The translations under genes and the position numbers were made by a program. This document shows positions 7,897 to 13,844 of a DNA stretch of 42,447 nt, one piece after another (the first letter of the stretch is position 1; each line of letters begins with the position of its first letter). The notes under the pieces were generated by a model. The model was given only the letters and a program-made list of their open reading frames with translations, did not search any database and had not been told where the DNA came from. The DNA is from Defluviicoccus sp. (GTDB lineage: Bacteria; Pseudomonadota; Alphaproteobacteria; MPNO01): contig JAPPGP010000098.1 of NCBI GenBank assembly GCA_028821395.1, forward strand, positions 1-42,447, read 5' to 3'.

Positions 7897-8937
7897 TTAC
7901 ATCGCCGAGTACTTGGCCGACAGCGCCTTCAGCTCGTCATAGACCTTGCGCGCCGGAAGCCCTTTCTTCTCCAGCGCCGCGACGCGCTCGCCCATGATCT
8001 TCTCGCCGAGCGCGCGCATCTGCTCGTCGGCGGCGGCGGGCAGCGAGACACGGTTGAGCTTGAGGCCGTTCATGTACTTGGTGAAGGGCGGCGGGTCCTG
8101 GCCCCAGGCGAGCGTCGCCATCTCCACGCCCGCCGCCTTGGTGCCGAGCGCGTCGATCAGCGGCCTCAAGTCCTTTGGCAGCTTGTCGTAGGATTTCGGG
8201 TTGAGCGCCAGCCCGAAGCTGATCACCGAGATGAACATCGGCGTGTAGTGCTTGACCAGGTTGCCGAGCTTGAAGGCGAAGATGCCCATCGGATCGGTCA
8301 CCACCCCGTCGATCGTGCCCTTTTGCAGCGATTCCGCCATGTGGGTGGCGGGCATGCCGATCGGGGCGGCGCCGAGCGCCTTCATCATCAGCACGTCGGT
8401 CGGCGTCGGCGCGCGGTAGCGCCGGCCGTTGAGGTCGGCGACCGCCATGATCGGCTTCTCGGAATCGTAGACCCCGGATGGGCGGTTGAAGACGATCCAG
8501 AGCCCCCTGGTGCCGGCCGCCTGGTGCTCGGCCTGGAAGTACTTGCCCATCAGGTCGCCCGCGACCTTGGCGCCGACCACCGCACCCTTGGCGCCCGCCG
8601 GGAACAGGTAGGGCGCATGGGTCAGCTCGGTCAGCGGGAAGCGGCCCGGCGTCACGCCGTGCTGGAAGAACGACATGTCGGCGACGCCCTTGCGCGCGAG
8701 GTCGTAATGCCGCGGCATCGGCCCCATCGACGAGCCGTAGAACACCTGGATCTCCAGCCGGCCCTCGGACTTCTTGGCGACGTCGGCCCTTGTCTTCTCG
8801 AACCAGATCGAGGCGGTCGAGGGCTTGGGCGCGAAGGTCGCGATCTTGAGCGTGTGCTTGTCCTGCGCGAGCGCCGCGCCGGACGCAAGAACGGCGGCAG
8901 CGGCAAGCGCCACAGCTGTGGTCGAATGTCTGGACAT
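7897..8937 (-). CDS. dctP: TRAP transporter substrate-binding protein DctP, second system
   Basis: This 346-residue secreted receptor has a signal peptide with Ala-rich core and cleavage near residue 24 (GAALAQDKHTL). DctP hallmarks follow: KIATFAPKPSTASIWFEKTRADV, GVADMSFFQHGVTPGRFPLTEL, LNGRRYRAPTPTDVLMMKALGA (the family carboxylate-binding arginine region) and MAESLQKGTIDGVVTDPMG. It is the first gene of the TRAP2-GFA-VOC operon. The ligand is unknown. Both binding proteins in this window share a G-x-TPGR segment, which suggests related ligand classes. Confidence 0.93.
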   Translation of the reverse strand: MSRHSTTAVALAAAAVLASGAALAQDKHTLKIATFAPKPSTASIWFEKTRADVAKKSEGRLEIQVFYGSSMGPMPRHYDLARKGVADMSFFQHGVTPGRFPLTELTHAPYLFPAGAKGAVVGAKVAGDLMGKYFQAEHQAAGTRGLWIVFNRPSGVYDSEKPIMAVADLNGRRYRAPTPTDVLMMKALGAAPIGMPATHMAESLQKGTIDGVVTDPMGIFAFKLGNLVKHYTPMFISVISFGLALNPKSYDKLPKDLRPLIDALGTKAAGVEMATLAWGQDPPPFTKYMNGLKLNRVSLPAAADEQMRALGEKIMGERVAALEKKGLPARKVYDELKALSAKYSAM

Positions 8938-9062
8938 CCCCGTCCCTCCCTTCAGTGAGGATGGTGCCCGCCGCGAGCGGCCGGCAGGCCACGATCCTGA
9001 CCGGTGGCGGCACGCTTGGCAATGGCGGGGCGGTCCTGCGATACGCCGTCCGCGCTGCCTTC

Positions 9063-9080
9063 GTCATGGCCGGGCATGAC
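9063..9080. repeat. short REP-like palindrome
   Basis: GTCATGGCCGGGCATGAC forms a stem with 6-bp arms in the 180-bp gap between the TRAP2 operon start and the HigA stop. The GTCATG-type arms resemble the longer palindromic elements at 14729-14880 and 18809-18834, so it is probably a degenerate member of the same repeat family. Nothing else coding is visible in this gap. Confidence 0.5.
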
Positions 9081-9117
9081 ATGGAGGGGGGAGCGGGGAC
9101 CGGGTGCGGGGCGCCGG

Positions 9118-9414
9118 TCAGGCCGCGTCGACCGGGCGCACGCGCCCAGCGATCTCGGCACCCCGGTCGCGCTCGACGCGGGCGATGTCGTACTGGCTCT
9201 GGAGACCGGTCCAGAACGCGGGGCTGTTGCCGAAATAGAGCCCGAGACGGATCGCGGTATCGGCGGTGATCGAGCGGCGGCCGTTGAGGATGTCGGTCAC
9301 CCGGCCGGACGGTACGCCGAGATCGAGCGCCAGCCTGCTGGCGCTCAACCGCCGCGCCTCGATCTCGCGCTTCAGCAGCTTGCCGGGGTGGGAAATCGGC
9401 GGCATCGCGTTCAT
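9118..9414 (-). CDS. higA: HigA-family antitoxin (XRE helix-turn-helix)
   Basis: This 98-residue DNA-binding antitoxin has the HigA signature: HPGKLLKREIEARRLSASRL leads into a helix-turn-helix (SRLALDLGVPSGRVTDILNGRRSI), followed by TADTAIRLGLYFGNSPAFWTGLQSQYDI. It should bind and neutralise the toxin encoded upstream and repress the operon promoter. Its ATG overlaps the toxin stop by 4 bp (9411-9414), giving the toxin-first gene order typical of higBA. Confidence 0.92.
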   Translation of the reverse strand: MNAMPPISHPGKLLKREIEARRLSASRLALDLGVPSGRVTDILNGRRSITADTAIRLGLYFGNSPAFWTGLQSQYDIARVERDRGAEIAGRVRPVDAA

Positions 9415-9698
9415 CCCTTGTGGTAGTTAACGATTTCGACCTCGTAGGCGTCACCGGCGCGGAATTCGAAGCAGATCCTCCACGGACCGTTGACGGTCAT
9501 CGCCCATTGATGCGCACGGCTCCCCTTGAGCTTGTGCAGCCCGACGCTCTTGAGCGGGCTCAAGTCGCGAAGCGTGCCGGCGGCGTTCAGGGCGAGCAGC
9601 AAATCGACGGCCATAGCCGCATCCAGACCCCGAAAGCGGTTCGGCGTGTGGCCTTCCCAGACCCTCCTGCTGGCCGCATTGCGCCAAGAGCGGATCAC
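9411..9698 (-). CDS. higB: HigB/RelE-family toxin (putative mRNA interferase)
   Basis: This toxin of a type II module would be a ribosome-dependent mRNA endonuclease by family. With the GTG start at 9698 it is 95 residues. I prefer this start because HigB proteins begin with an I-x-S/x-W-type strand (here VIRSWRNAASRRVWEG), whereas the longer open frame to 9749 adds residues that fit no family member. Later blocks are RGLDAAMAVDLLLALNAAGTLRDL, LHKLKGSRAHQWAMTVNGPW and RICFEFRAGDAYEVEIVNYH, all typical of HigB. A possible promoter ends 6 nt before the GTG, so the message may be leaderless. Confidence 0.88.
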   Translation of the reverse strand: MIRSWRNAASRRVWEGHTPNRFRGLDAAMAVDLLLALNAAGTLRDLSPLKSVGLHKLKGSRAHQWAMTVNGPWRICFEFRAGDAYEVEIVNYHKG

Positions 9699-9704
9699 GG
9701 CAAT

Positions 9705-9733
9705 AACGTAGTACGAGACGCGGTGAAATGCAA
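9705..9733 (-). promoter_or_regulatory. candidate promoter of the higBA pair
   Basis: Read on the minus strand, TTGCAT (9733-9728), a 17-bp spacer and TACGTT (9710-9705) make a -35/-10 pair, the -10 being weak. Six bases separate it from the preferred GTG start, so transcription would begin at or next to the start codon. The odd palindrome CGTACTACG overlapping the -10 could be the antitoxin operator. Prediction only. Confidence 0.35.
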
Positions 9734-9771
9734 AGGGTACAAGGGACAATCGGCCGCCCGCGCGCCGCGCG

Positions 9772-10737
9772 TCACACCCCGAGCAGGCGCTCGGCGTTGC
9801 CGTGCAGGATCTTGCGGCGGTCCTCGGTGGAGAACGGGATGCGCGCCATCCAGTCGGTGCCGTCCCGGCTGGCGACGAAGGGGTAGTCGACCGAGAACAG
9901 GATACGGTCGGTGCCCATCTCCATCGCGCTGCACAAGAGCGCCGGGTCTGAGAAGTTGCCGCTGGTGGTGATGTAGAAGTGCTCGCGGAAGGTCTCGCGG
10001 AAGGAGGCGAGGCGCGACTCGGTGCGCGACAGCGCCTGGTCGATGCGCCACAGGAGAAACGGCAGCCCCTCGCCGAGATGGCCGAGGATGATCTTCAGGT
10101 CCGGGCAGGCGTCGAACACGCCCGACAGCACCAGGCGGATGCCCTGGGTCGCGGTCTCGACGGTGAACCCCCAGCCGGCGGTCAGCAGGCCGGGAAATTC
10201 GCCGATATAGTCGGCGTAATAGGCTTGGATCACGTCCTCGTGCGGGATCGAGGGATGCATGTAGACCGGCACGCCGAGGGCGGCGGCGCGCTCGAAGATC
10301 GGCCAGAAGCGCTTCTCGTCGAGGAAGGCGCCGTGGGTGAGCCCGTGCACCATCGCGCCCTTGAAGCCGAGCTCGCTTACGCAGCGGTCGAGCTCGTCCG
10401 CCGCCGCCGCCGGGTCGGGGGTGGGCAGCGCCGCGAAGCCCTGGAAGCGGTCGGGGGCGGCGGCGACGATCCCGGCGAGCCGGTCGTTGACGCCGCGCGC
10501 GATCTCCGCCGCGCTCGCCGAGTCGAGCTTCTGGGTCGCCGGCGCGCCGTGGCTCAGCACCTGGACGTCGATGCCGGCGGCGTCCATCTCGGCGAGCCGC
10601 ATCTCGCCCACGTCGAGCAGGCGCTCGCGGATGGGCGGCGGCATCCGGTCGTCGCGCCCGGCGAACAGCGCCGCCAGCTCGGGGTCGAAATAGTGCTCCT
10701 CGATCGCGACGATGCGCGACCCGTCCGCCGCCGCCAT
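9772..10737 (-). CDS. amidohydrolase family 2 decarboxylase, gamma-resorcylate-decarboxylase-like
   Basis: This 321-residue metal-dependent enzyme belongs to the ACMSD/amidohydrolase-2 group and resembles 2,6-dihydroxybenzoate (gamma-resorcylate) decarboxylase along its length. Metal and catalytic positions are E13 and H15 (AIEEHYF), H161 (VYMHPS), H220 (ILGHLGEGLPFLLWRID) and D284 (FSVDYPF). The blocks ANDRLAGI-like, GFAALPTPDP and ITTSGNF also match. It would remove CO2 from a hydroxylated aromatic acid without an organic cofactor. It lies 10 bp after the cupin gene, in an operon controlled by the divergent TetR. The substrate could also be a related hydroxybenzoate. Confidence 0.8.
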   Translation of the reverse strand: MAAADGSRIVAIEEHYFDPELAALFAGRDDRMPPPIRERLLDVGEMRLAEMDAAGIDVQVLSHGAPATQKLDSASAAEIARGVNDRLAGIVAAAPDRFQGFAALPTPDPAAAADELDRCVSELGFKGAMVHGLTHGAFLDEKRFWPIFERAAALGVPVYMHPSIPHEDVIQAYYADYIGEFPGLLTAGWGFTVETATQGIRLVLSGVFDACPDLKIILGHLGEGLPFLLWRIDQALSRTESRLASFRETFREHFYITTSGNFSDPALLCSAMEMGTDRILFSVDYPFVASRDGTDWMARIPFSTEDRRKILHGNAERLLGV

Positions 10738-10747
10738 CGCCCGCCCC

Positions 10748-11149
10748 CTATTTCAGCTCCTGCCCCTGGAGCGCGCCGTCCAGGAACTTGTTGGGCTTGA
10801 GGAACATGCCGAGCACCAGCGCGCCGTCGGGGGCCACCGCCTCGTGGCGGTTGCCGGCCGGGCGCCAGACATAGTTGCCCGCCGTCACCTCGCCCTCGTC
10901 GTCGAGGATGCTGCCTTCGAGCACGTAGGTCTGCTCGATCTCGACGTGTTCGTGCAGCGGCAGCCGGGCGCCCGGCTGCCAGCGGAACAGCGCCGTCATC
11001 AGCCCGGTCGCCGGGTCCTCCAGCAGGATTTTCATCTCGACGCCTTCGCACTGCGTCGGCTTCCAGGGGAGCGCGTCCACCTCGACGAAGCGGGAGGCGA
11101 GCGGCGCGAGCGAATCCTGTTCCTTGAGCATCGGTGTCGCGGCGGCCAT
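10748..11149 (-). CDS. cupin-domain protein (ChrR-like fold)
   Basis: This 133-residue single-domain cupin runs from the ATG at 11149. The first metal motif is PLHEHVEIEQTYVLEG (residues 64-79: two histidines and a glutamate). The second cupin motif is around RPAGNRHEAV (96-105). The N-terminal part (VEVDALPWKPTQCEGVEMKILLED) resembles the cupin domain of ChrR-type proteins. It may act as a small dioxygenase or metal-dependent isomerase in the same pathway as the adjacent decarboxylase-like gene, 10 bp downstream. The exact reaction is not known. Confidence 0.8.
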   Translation of the reverse strand: MAAATPMLKEQDSLAPLASRFVEVDALPWKPTQCEGVEMKILLEDPATGLMTALFRWQPGARLPLHEHVEIEQTYVLEGSILDDEGEVTAGNYVWRPAGNRHEAVAPDGALVLGMFLKPNKFLDGALQGQELK

Positions 11150-11181
11150 GTCGGTTCTCCGGTTTCGGGTTGCCGGTGACT

Positions 11182-11709
11182 CTAGCCGCCGCCCGGGCGC
11201 CCCACAACTCGCCCGATGCCGAGCGCGCCCCACCCAGCGAGCAGCAGCGCGACGCCGGCAGCCACCGCGCGGACGGCGTTCCAGGCCTGCCACGGCTGCG
11301 AGTAGGACCGCCAGACTTCGCCGGCGCGCGAGTCGCCGAGCGGAACCGCGACCGCGGCCAGCGCCTGGTTCAGCGGCACGTTGACCGCGACCGTCGGGAC
11401 CATGGCGCCCAGGACGTAGAGGCCGGCCGCCGCCCCGAAGAGGGAAGCGGCGCGGCGTTCCGCGAGCGTCCATGCGACCAGCGCCGCCGCCGCCAGCACC
11501 GCCGGCGTGCCGAAGAAGGCGGGCGCGAAGACCGGGTTGCGGACGCTCGCGTTCATCGCCTGCATGGCGGCGATGGCGATCTCGGGGTCGGCCGCGTCGA
11601 GGCCCCACATGGTCGAGCACACCCAGGCATAGAAGAAGCCGAAGATCGCGCCCGCGAACAGCAGCGCCGCGATCGCCAGCGGCGCGAGAAGCCTTGCCGG
11701 GTCGGGCAT
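11182..11709 (-). CDS. DUF1772 (anthrone oxygenase-like) membrane protein
   Basis: This 175-residue protein has four predicted membrane helices. It shows DUF1772 marks: a first helix ending in FFYAWVCSTMWGL, an AAMQAMNASVRNPVF segment, the NVPLNQALAAV motif (about residue 118) and a terminal W-x2-W-N-x-V-R helix region. Fungal relatives act as anthrone oxygenases on polyketide aromatics, while bacterial ones are mostly uncharacterised. I chose ATG 11709 because an upstream frame to 11757 would cover the operators. It is the first gene of the operon that continues with the cupin and decarboxylase-like genes. Confidence 0.8.
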   Translation of the reverse strand: MPDPARLLAPLAIAALLFAGAIFGFFYAWVCSTMWGLDAADPEIAIAAMQAMNASVRNPVFAPAFFGTPAVLAAAALVAWTLAERRAASLFGAAAGLYVLGAMVPTVAVNVPLNQALAAVAVPLGDSRAGEVWRSYSQPWQAWNAVRAVAAGVALLLAGWGALGIGRVVGRPGGG

Positions 11710-11731
11710 GGGAGACCTCCACTCATTCGCC

Positions 11732-11783
11732 GTACCAATAGGTACGGTTGACACCACTGTACCAGCGGGTACGGTTCTGTCAA
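11732..11783. promoter_or_regulatory. divergent promoters with two TetR operators
   Basis: Two palindromes of identical design, GTACC-AATA-GGTAC (11732-11745) and GTACC-AGCG-GGTAC (11759-11772), are spaced 27 bp centre to centre between the DUF1772 and TetR genes. A TTGACA box on the plus strand (11748-11753) and another on the minus strand (TGTCAA at 11778-11783) face each other across the second palindrome. Their possible -10 hexamers (TACGGT and TACAGT, about 16-bp spacers) lie inside it. A repressor bound here would block both promoters. Confidence 0.7.
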
Positions 11784-11807
11784 CGGGCCGGTTTCGAGAT
11801 ACGCGGC

Positions 11808-12413
11808 ATGAAGGAGATCTCCCGCGCGGCGCGCCGCGACCGCATTCTCGACGTGGCGGTGGAGACGCTCGCGGAACGCGGCTACCGCCGCACCACGATG
11901 CTCGAAGTGGCGCGGCGCGCCTCGGCGTCGAAGGAGACGCTGTATGCCTGGTTCGGCAGCAAGCCGAGGCTGTTCGAGGCCGTCATCCTGCGCAACGCGG
12001 ATTCCGTGCGGAGTGTGGTCGAAGGCCATCTCAACGGCGACGCGCCGGTCGAGGCGGCGCTCGCCGATTTCGGCCGGGCGCTGGCCGGGCTGCTATTGGG
12101 CGAGAGCGCGGTGGCGATCAACCGGGCGGCGATCTCCGAGGCGCGGACGGCGCCGGAGCTCGGCCGCATCCTCAGCCAGTCGGGGCGCGAGGCCACGCTG
12201 CCGGTCTTCGTCCGATACCTCGAGCGCCGCCGGTCGGACGGCGCGCTCGCCTTCGACGACGCGGTGCAGGCGGCGGAAGCCTATATCGGCCTGCTGCTGG
12301 GGGACGCCCAGGTCAGGCGCCTGCTCGGCGTCATGCCGCCGCCCGGCAACGCCGAGCTCGAAGGCCGGGCAAGGCTCGCCTCCCAAATGTTCCTGCTGAT
12401 CTACGGCGCGTGA
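11808..12413 (+). CDS. TetR/AcrR family transcriptional regulator
   Basis: This 201-residue repressor starts at the ATG at 11808, preceded by weak Shine-Dalgarno-like sequence. The N-terminal helix-turn-helix is clear: RRDRILDVAVETLAERGYRRTTMLEVARRASASKETLYAWFGSKPRLFEAVI (residues about 9-60 in part). The C-terminal ligand domain is of the AefR-like kind (LPVFVRYLERRRSDGAL, AEAYIGLLLGD, LASQMFLLIYGA). It very likely binds the paired GTACC-N4-GGTAC sites upstream, repressing itself and the divergent aromatic-type operon until an effector is present. Its last codons lie in a 28-bp sequence repeated at 13817-13844. Confidence 0.9.
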   Translation: MKEISRAARRDRILDVAVETLAERGYRRTTMLEVARRASASKETLYAWFGSKPRLFEAVILRNADSVRSVVEGHLNGDAPVEAALADFGRALAGLLLGESAVAINRAAISEARTAPELGRILSQSGREATLPVFVRYLERRRSDGALAFDDAVQAAEAYIGLLLGDAQVRRLLGVMPPPGNAELEGRARLASQMFLLIYGA

Positions 12414-12425
12414 GGGCGGGCCCGA
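12398..12425 (+). repeat. 28-bp direct repeat, left copy (3' end of TetR gene)
   Basis: This copy and 13817-13844 match at 27 of 28 positions, with the first 20 identical (GATCTACGGCGCGTGAGGGC). It contains the TetR stop codon TGA at 12411-12413. The right copy contains, on the other strand, the TAG stop of the AraC-STAS gene. The same reverse-strand stop is present here at 12401-12403. The copies are 1,419 bp apart and bracket the membrane-protein/thioesterase segment. Confidence 0.85.
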
Positions 12426-12469
12426 CGGGCCTCGCGGTTCGCGGCGGAGGCGATGAAACCCGCGACGTT

Positions 12470-12592
12470 CTATTTCTTGGGCGGGGTCGGGCGCGGCGGG
12501 GGCGGGGGCGGCGGCACTTTCGGCGACCGCGGGGGCGGGACATGCTCTTCGACGGGCCCCGGTTCGGGCGTGCCCGGCTCAGCCGGCGGCAT
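12470..12592 (-). CDS. proline-rich microprotein overlapping the membrane-protein gene
   Basis: This 40-residue frame starts with ATG at 12592 and ends with TAG at 12470. It reads MPPAEPGTPEPG, then VEEHVPPPRSPKV, a run of seven prolines and a basic RPTPPKK end. It overlaps the 3' end of the membrane-protein gene by 14 bp in another frame. It could be a separate, translationally coupled small protein, or the true C-terminal tail of the membrane protein joined by a frameshift. I lean to a separate partner because of the in-place ATG. Low-complexity GC-rich sequence could give such a frame by chance, which limits confidence. Confidence 0.5.
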   Translation of the reverse strand: MPPAEPGTPEPGPVEEHVPPPRSPKVPPPPPPPRPTPPKK

Positions 12593-13073
12593 ATCTCTGC
12601 TGCTCCGACTCGAAGGCTTCGCTCTGGCACCGCTCGTTGAGCGCGGTGTCGATTTCTATGTCGATGCCTCGCAGGAGGTTCAGCGACGCAACCCGCAACG
12701 CCTCCGCCCGTTCGCGCGCTTGCCGCTCGTTCAGGGAATCGTCGTTGACCTCGTCCCACAGAGAGCGGTGGCGTTCCGCCAATTCGTTCAAGCCCTCGAC
12801 CGCGACCCGCAAAGCCGCGACCTTGCGTCCGTAGTCATGCACCAGATCCCATACCACCAGGCCGACGACGCAAATGCCGGCGACGGAGGCGACGGTTCCG
12901 GGAACCGCCGGGATCAGGGGCAGCGCGGTGACCACGGCTGCCAGGCTCAGCGTGTACCGGACCCACTTGTGCTTCCGGCGATATTTCTGCTCGAGAGCCC
13001 CGTAGTACCGGGCGAGCCGGACCATATCGAGCTGACCCTGCCAGACGAGATTCCTGGTCGCGTCGTTCAACAT
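12579..13073 (-). CDS. two-helix membrane protein with coiled-coil tail (SLATT-like topology)
   Basis: I do not recognise a named family. From ATG 13073 it is 164 residues: an N-terminal helix (NLVWQGQLDMVRLARYYGAL), a basic stretch (EQKYRRKHKW), two membrane helices (about residues 38-78, including ALPLIPAVPGTVASVAGI and CVVGLVVWDLVHDY), then a charged helical tail (VEGLNELAERHRSLWDEV and NERQARERAEALRVASLNLL) ending NERCQSEAFESEQQRYAAG. This plan resembles SLATT-domain membrane proteins tied to conflict systems, by topology only. An alternative ATG at 13106 (MAEPGGE) lies in a repeated sequence. GGAGGTGA lies 16 bp before the chosen ATG. It overlaps the microprotein gene. Confidence 0.7.
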   Translation of the reverse strand: MLNDATRNLVWQGQLDMVRLARYYGALEQKYRRKHKWVRYTLSLAAVVTALPLIPAVPGTVASVAGICVVGLVVWDLVHDYGRKVAALRVAVEGLNELAERHRSLWDEVNDDSLNERQARERAEALRVASLNLLRGIDIEIDTALNERCQSEAFESEQQRYAAG

Positions 13074-13195
13074 TCGCGGTCCCGTCTCACCTCCGGGCTC
13101 AGCCATCTCAATATAGTCGGACTCTCGTTGCCCGACCACTCGAAAGCCCCGGACCGTGCTCCTCGACGAACGCCGGGGGCGCAACCCGCCCGTCG
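13062..13195 (-). repeat. dispersed repeat copy A (5' region of the membrane-protein gene)
   Basis: The segment 13062-13156 matches 13662-13756 at an offset of exactly 600 bp. Over the best 87 bp (from 13071) I count 8 mismatches. A weaker match continues to about 13195. On the minus strand it covers the region before the membrane-protein gene plus its first codons, and reads RVVGQRES, then MAEPGGETGPRM. It contains the GGAGGTGA sequence and the chosen start codon. Confidence 0.8.
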
Positions 13196-13207
13196 TCGCG
13201 TGGATGC

Positions 13208-13633
13208 TCACGGATCCGGCGCGGGAACCACGGTCCCCTGAGCGATGGCGCACAGCTTCTCGGTACCGTCTTCGGCGACACCGTAAACCCTGCTCTGACA
13301 CACCGCCTGGCTGCGGCCTACGGCGATCGCTTCGGCGCGCGCCACCAGAGTCTTGCCGACGCCCGGCCGGACGTAGTTGATCTTGTATTCCGACACCAGC
13401 GCATTGCCGCCCATGGCGAGCCCGCCGGCATAGGCAATCGAGTTGTCTGCCAGGTAGCTGACCACGCCGCCATGTGCGAAGCCGTGCTGTTGCTTGTGGA
13501 ACTCCTTCAGCTCGATGGAGATTTCCGCCTTGCCGGCGGAGACCGGGCCGAGCTTCGCTTCCAGATGCGCGCTGAATTTCTGCCCCTCGAAGACGGTGCG
13601 CGCGAATTCGTCGAGATCGTCCACCACGGTCAT
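13208..13633 (-). CDS. PaaI-type hotdog-fold thioesterase
   Basis: This 141-residue acyl-CoA thioesterase of the PaaI/YbgC-like hotdog superfamily starts at ATG 13633 (MTVVDDLDEF). The active-site segment is HGFAHGGVVSYLADNSIAYAGGLA, with the conserved HGG and the acidic D on the central helix. The C-terminal strand block NYVRPGVGKTLVARAEAIAVGRSQAV is typical. It would hydrolyse an aromatic or short acyl-CoA. A short frame of 11-22 codons carried by repeat copy B ends 4 bp upstream of its start, which may couple translation. It lies inside the segment bracketed by 28-bp repeats. Confidence 0.88.
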   Translation of the reverse strand: MTVVDDLDEFARTVFEGQKFSAHLEAKLGPVSAGKAEISIELKEFHKQQHGFAHGGVVSYLADNSIAYAGGLAMGGNALVSEYKINYVRPGVGKTLVARAEAIAVGRSQAVCQSRVYGVAEDGTEKLCAIAQGTVVPAPDP

Positions 13634-13661
13634 GCCCTCACTGCGCCGATTGCCCGGTCCG

Positions 13662-13797
13662 GTCGTTCGACATCTGCGGTCCCGCCTCACCTCCCGGCTC
13701 TGCCATCTCGATATGGTGGGACTCTCGTTGCCCGACCACTCGAAAGCCCCGGACCGTTCTCTCGATGGATGACGGCAGGGGCGCCGCCCGTCGCCCG
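13662..13797 (-). repeat. dispersed repeat copy B (upstream of the thioesterase gene)
   Basis: This is the second copy of the 95-135 bp repeat described at 13062-13195. On the minus strand it reads RVVGQRES, MAEPGGEAGPQM and SND, then runs in frame to a TGA at 13638-13640, giving a 22-codon frame from ATG 13706 or an 11-codon frame from ATG 13673. Like copy A, it lies directly 5' of a minus-strand gene, so the repeat may bring a promoter and ribosome-binding site with it. Confidence 0.8.
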
Positions 13798-13816
13798 GCG
13801 TCCAGCTCTCCCCGCC

Positions 13817-13844
13817 GATCTACGGCGCGTGAGGGCTGGCCCGA
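13817..13844 (+). repeat. 28-bp direct repeat, right copy (3' end of AraC-STAS gene)
   Basis: Right copy of the repeat at 12398-12425, differing at a single base (13837). The AraC-STAS stop codon (TAG on the minus strand, 13820-13822) lies inside it. Read on the plus strand it still encodes the last TetR residues IYGA and stop. This is what would be expected if the two genes once ended in an overlapping convergent arrangement here. Confidence 0.85.

Noticed and set aside
9699..9749. Longer N-terminus for the HigB toxin (TTG start at 9749)
   Set aside because: It adds 17 residues unlike any HigB and would cover the putative promoter; the GTG at 9698 fits the family N-terminus.
12414..12469. 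GGCCCG-A-CGGGCC as TetR terminator
   Set aside because: The loop would be too small, there is no T tract, and part of the stem is the 28-bp repeat.
12453..13241. Plus-strand frame of 262 codons across the membrane-protein region
   Set aside because: The minus-strand frame has clear membrane helices and a plausible start; the plus-strand translation has no family features and runs through the repeat.
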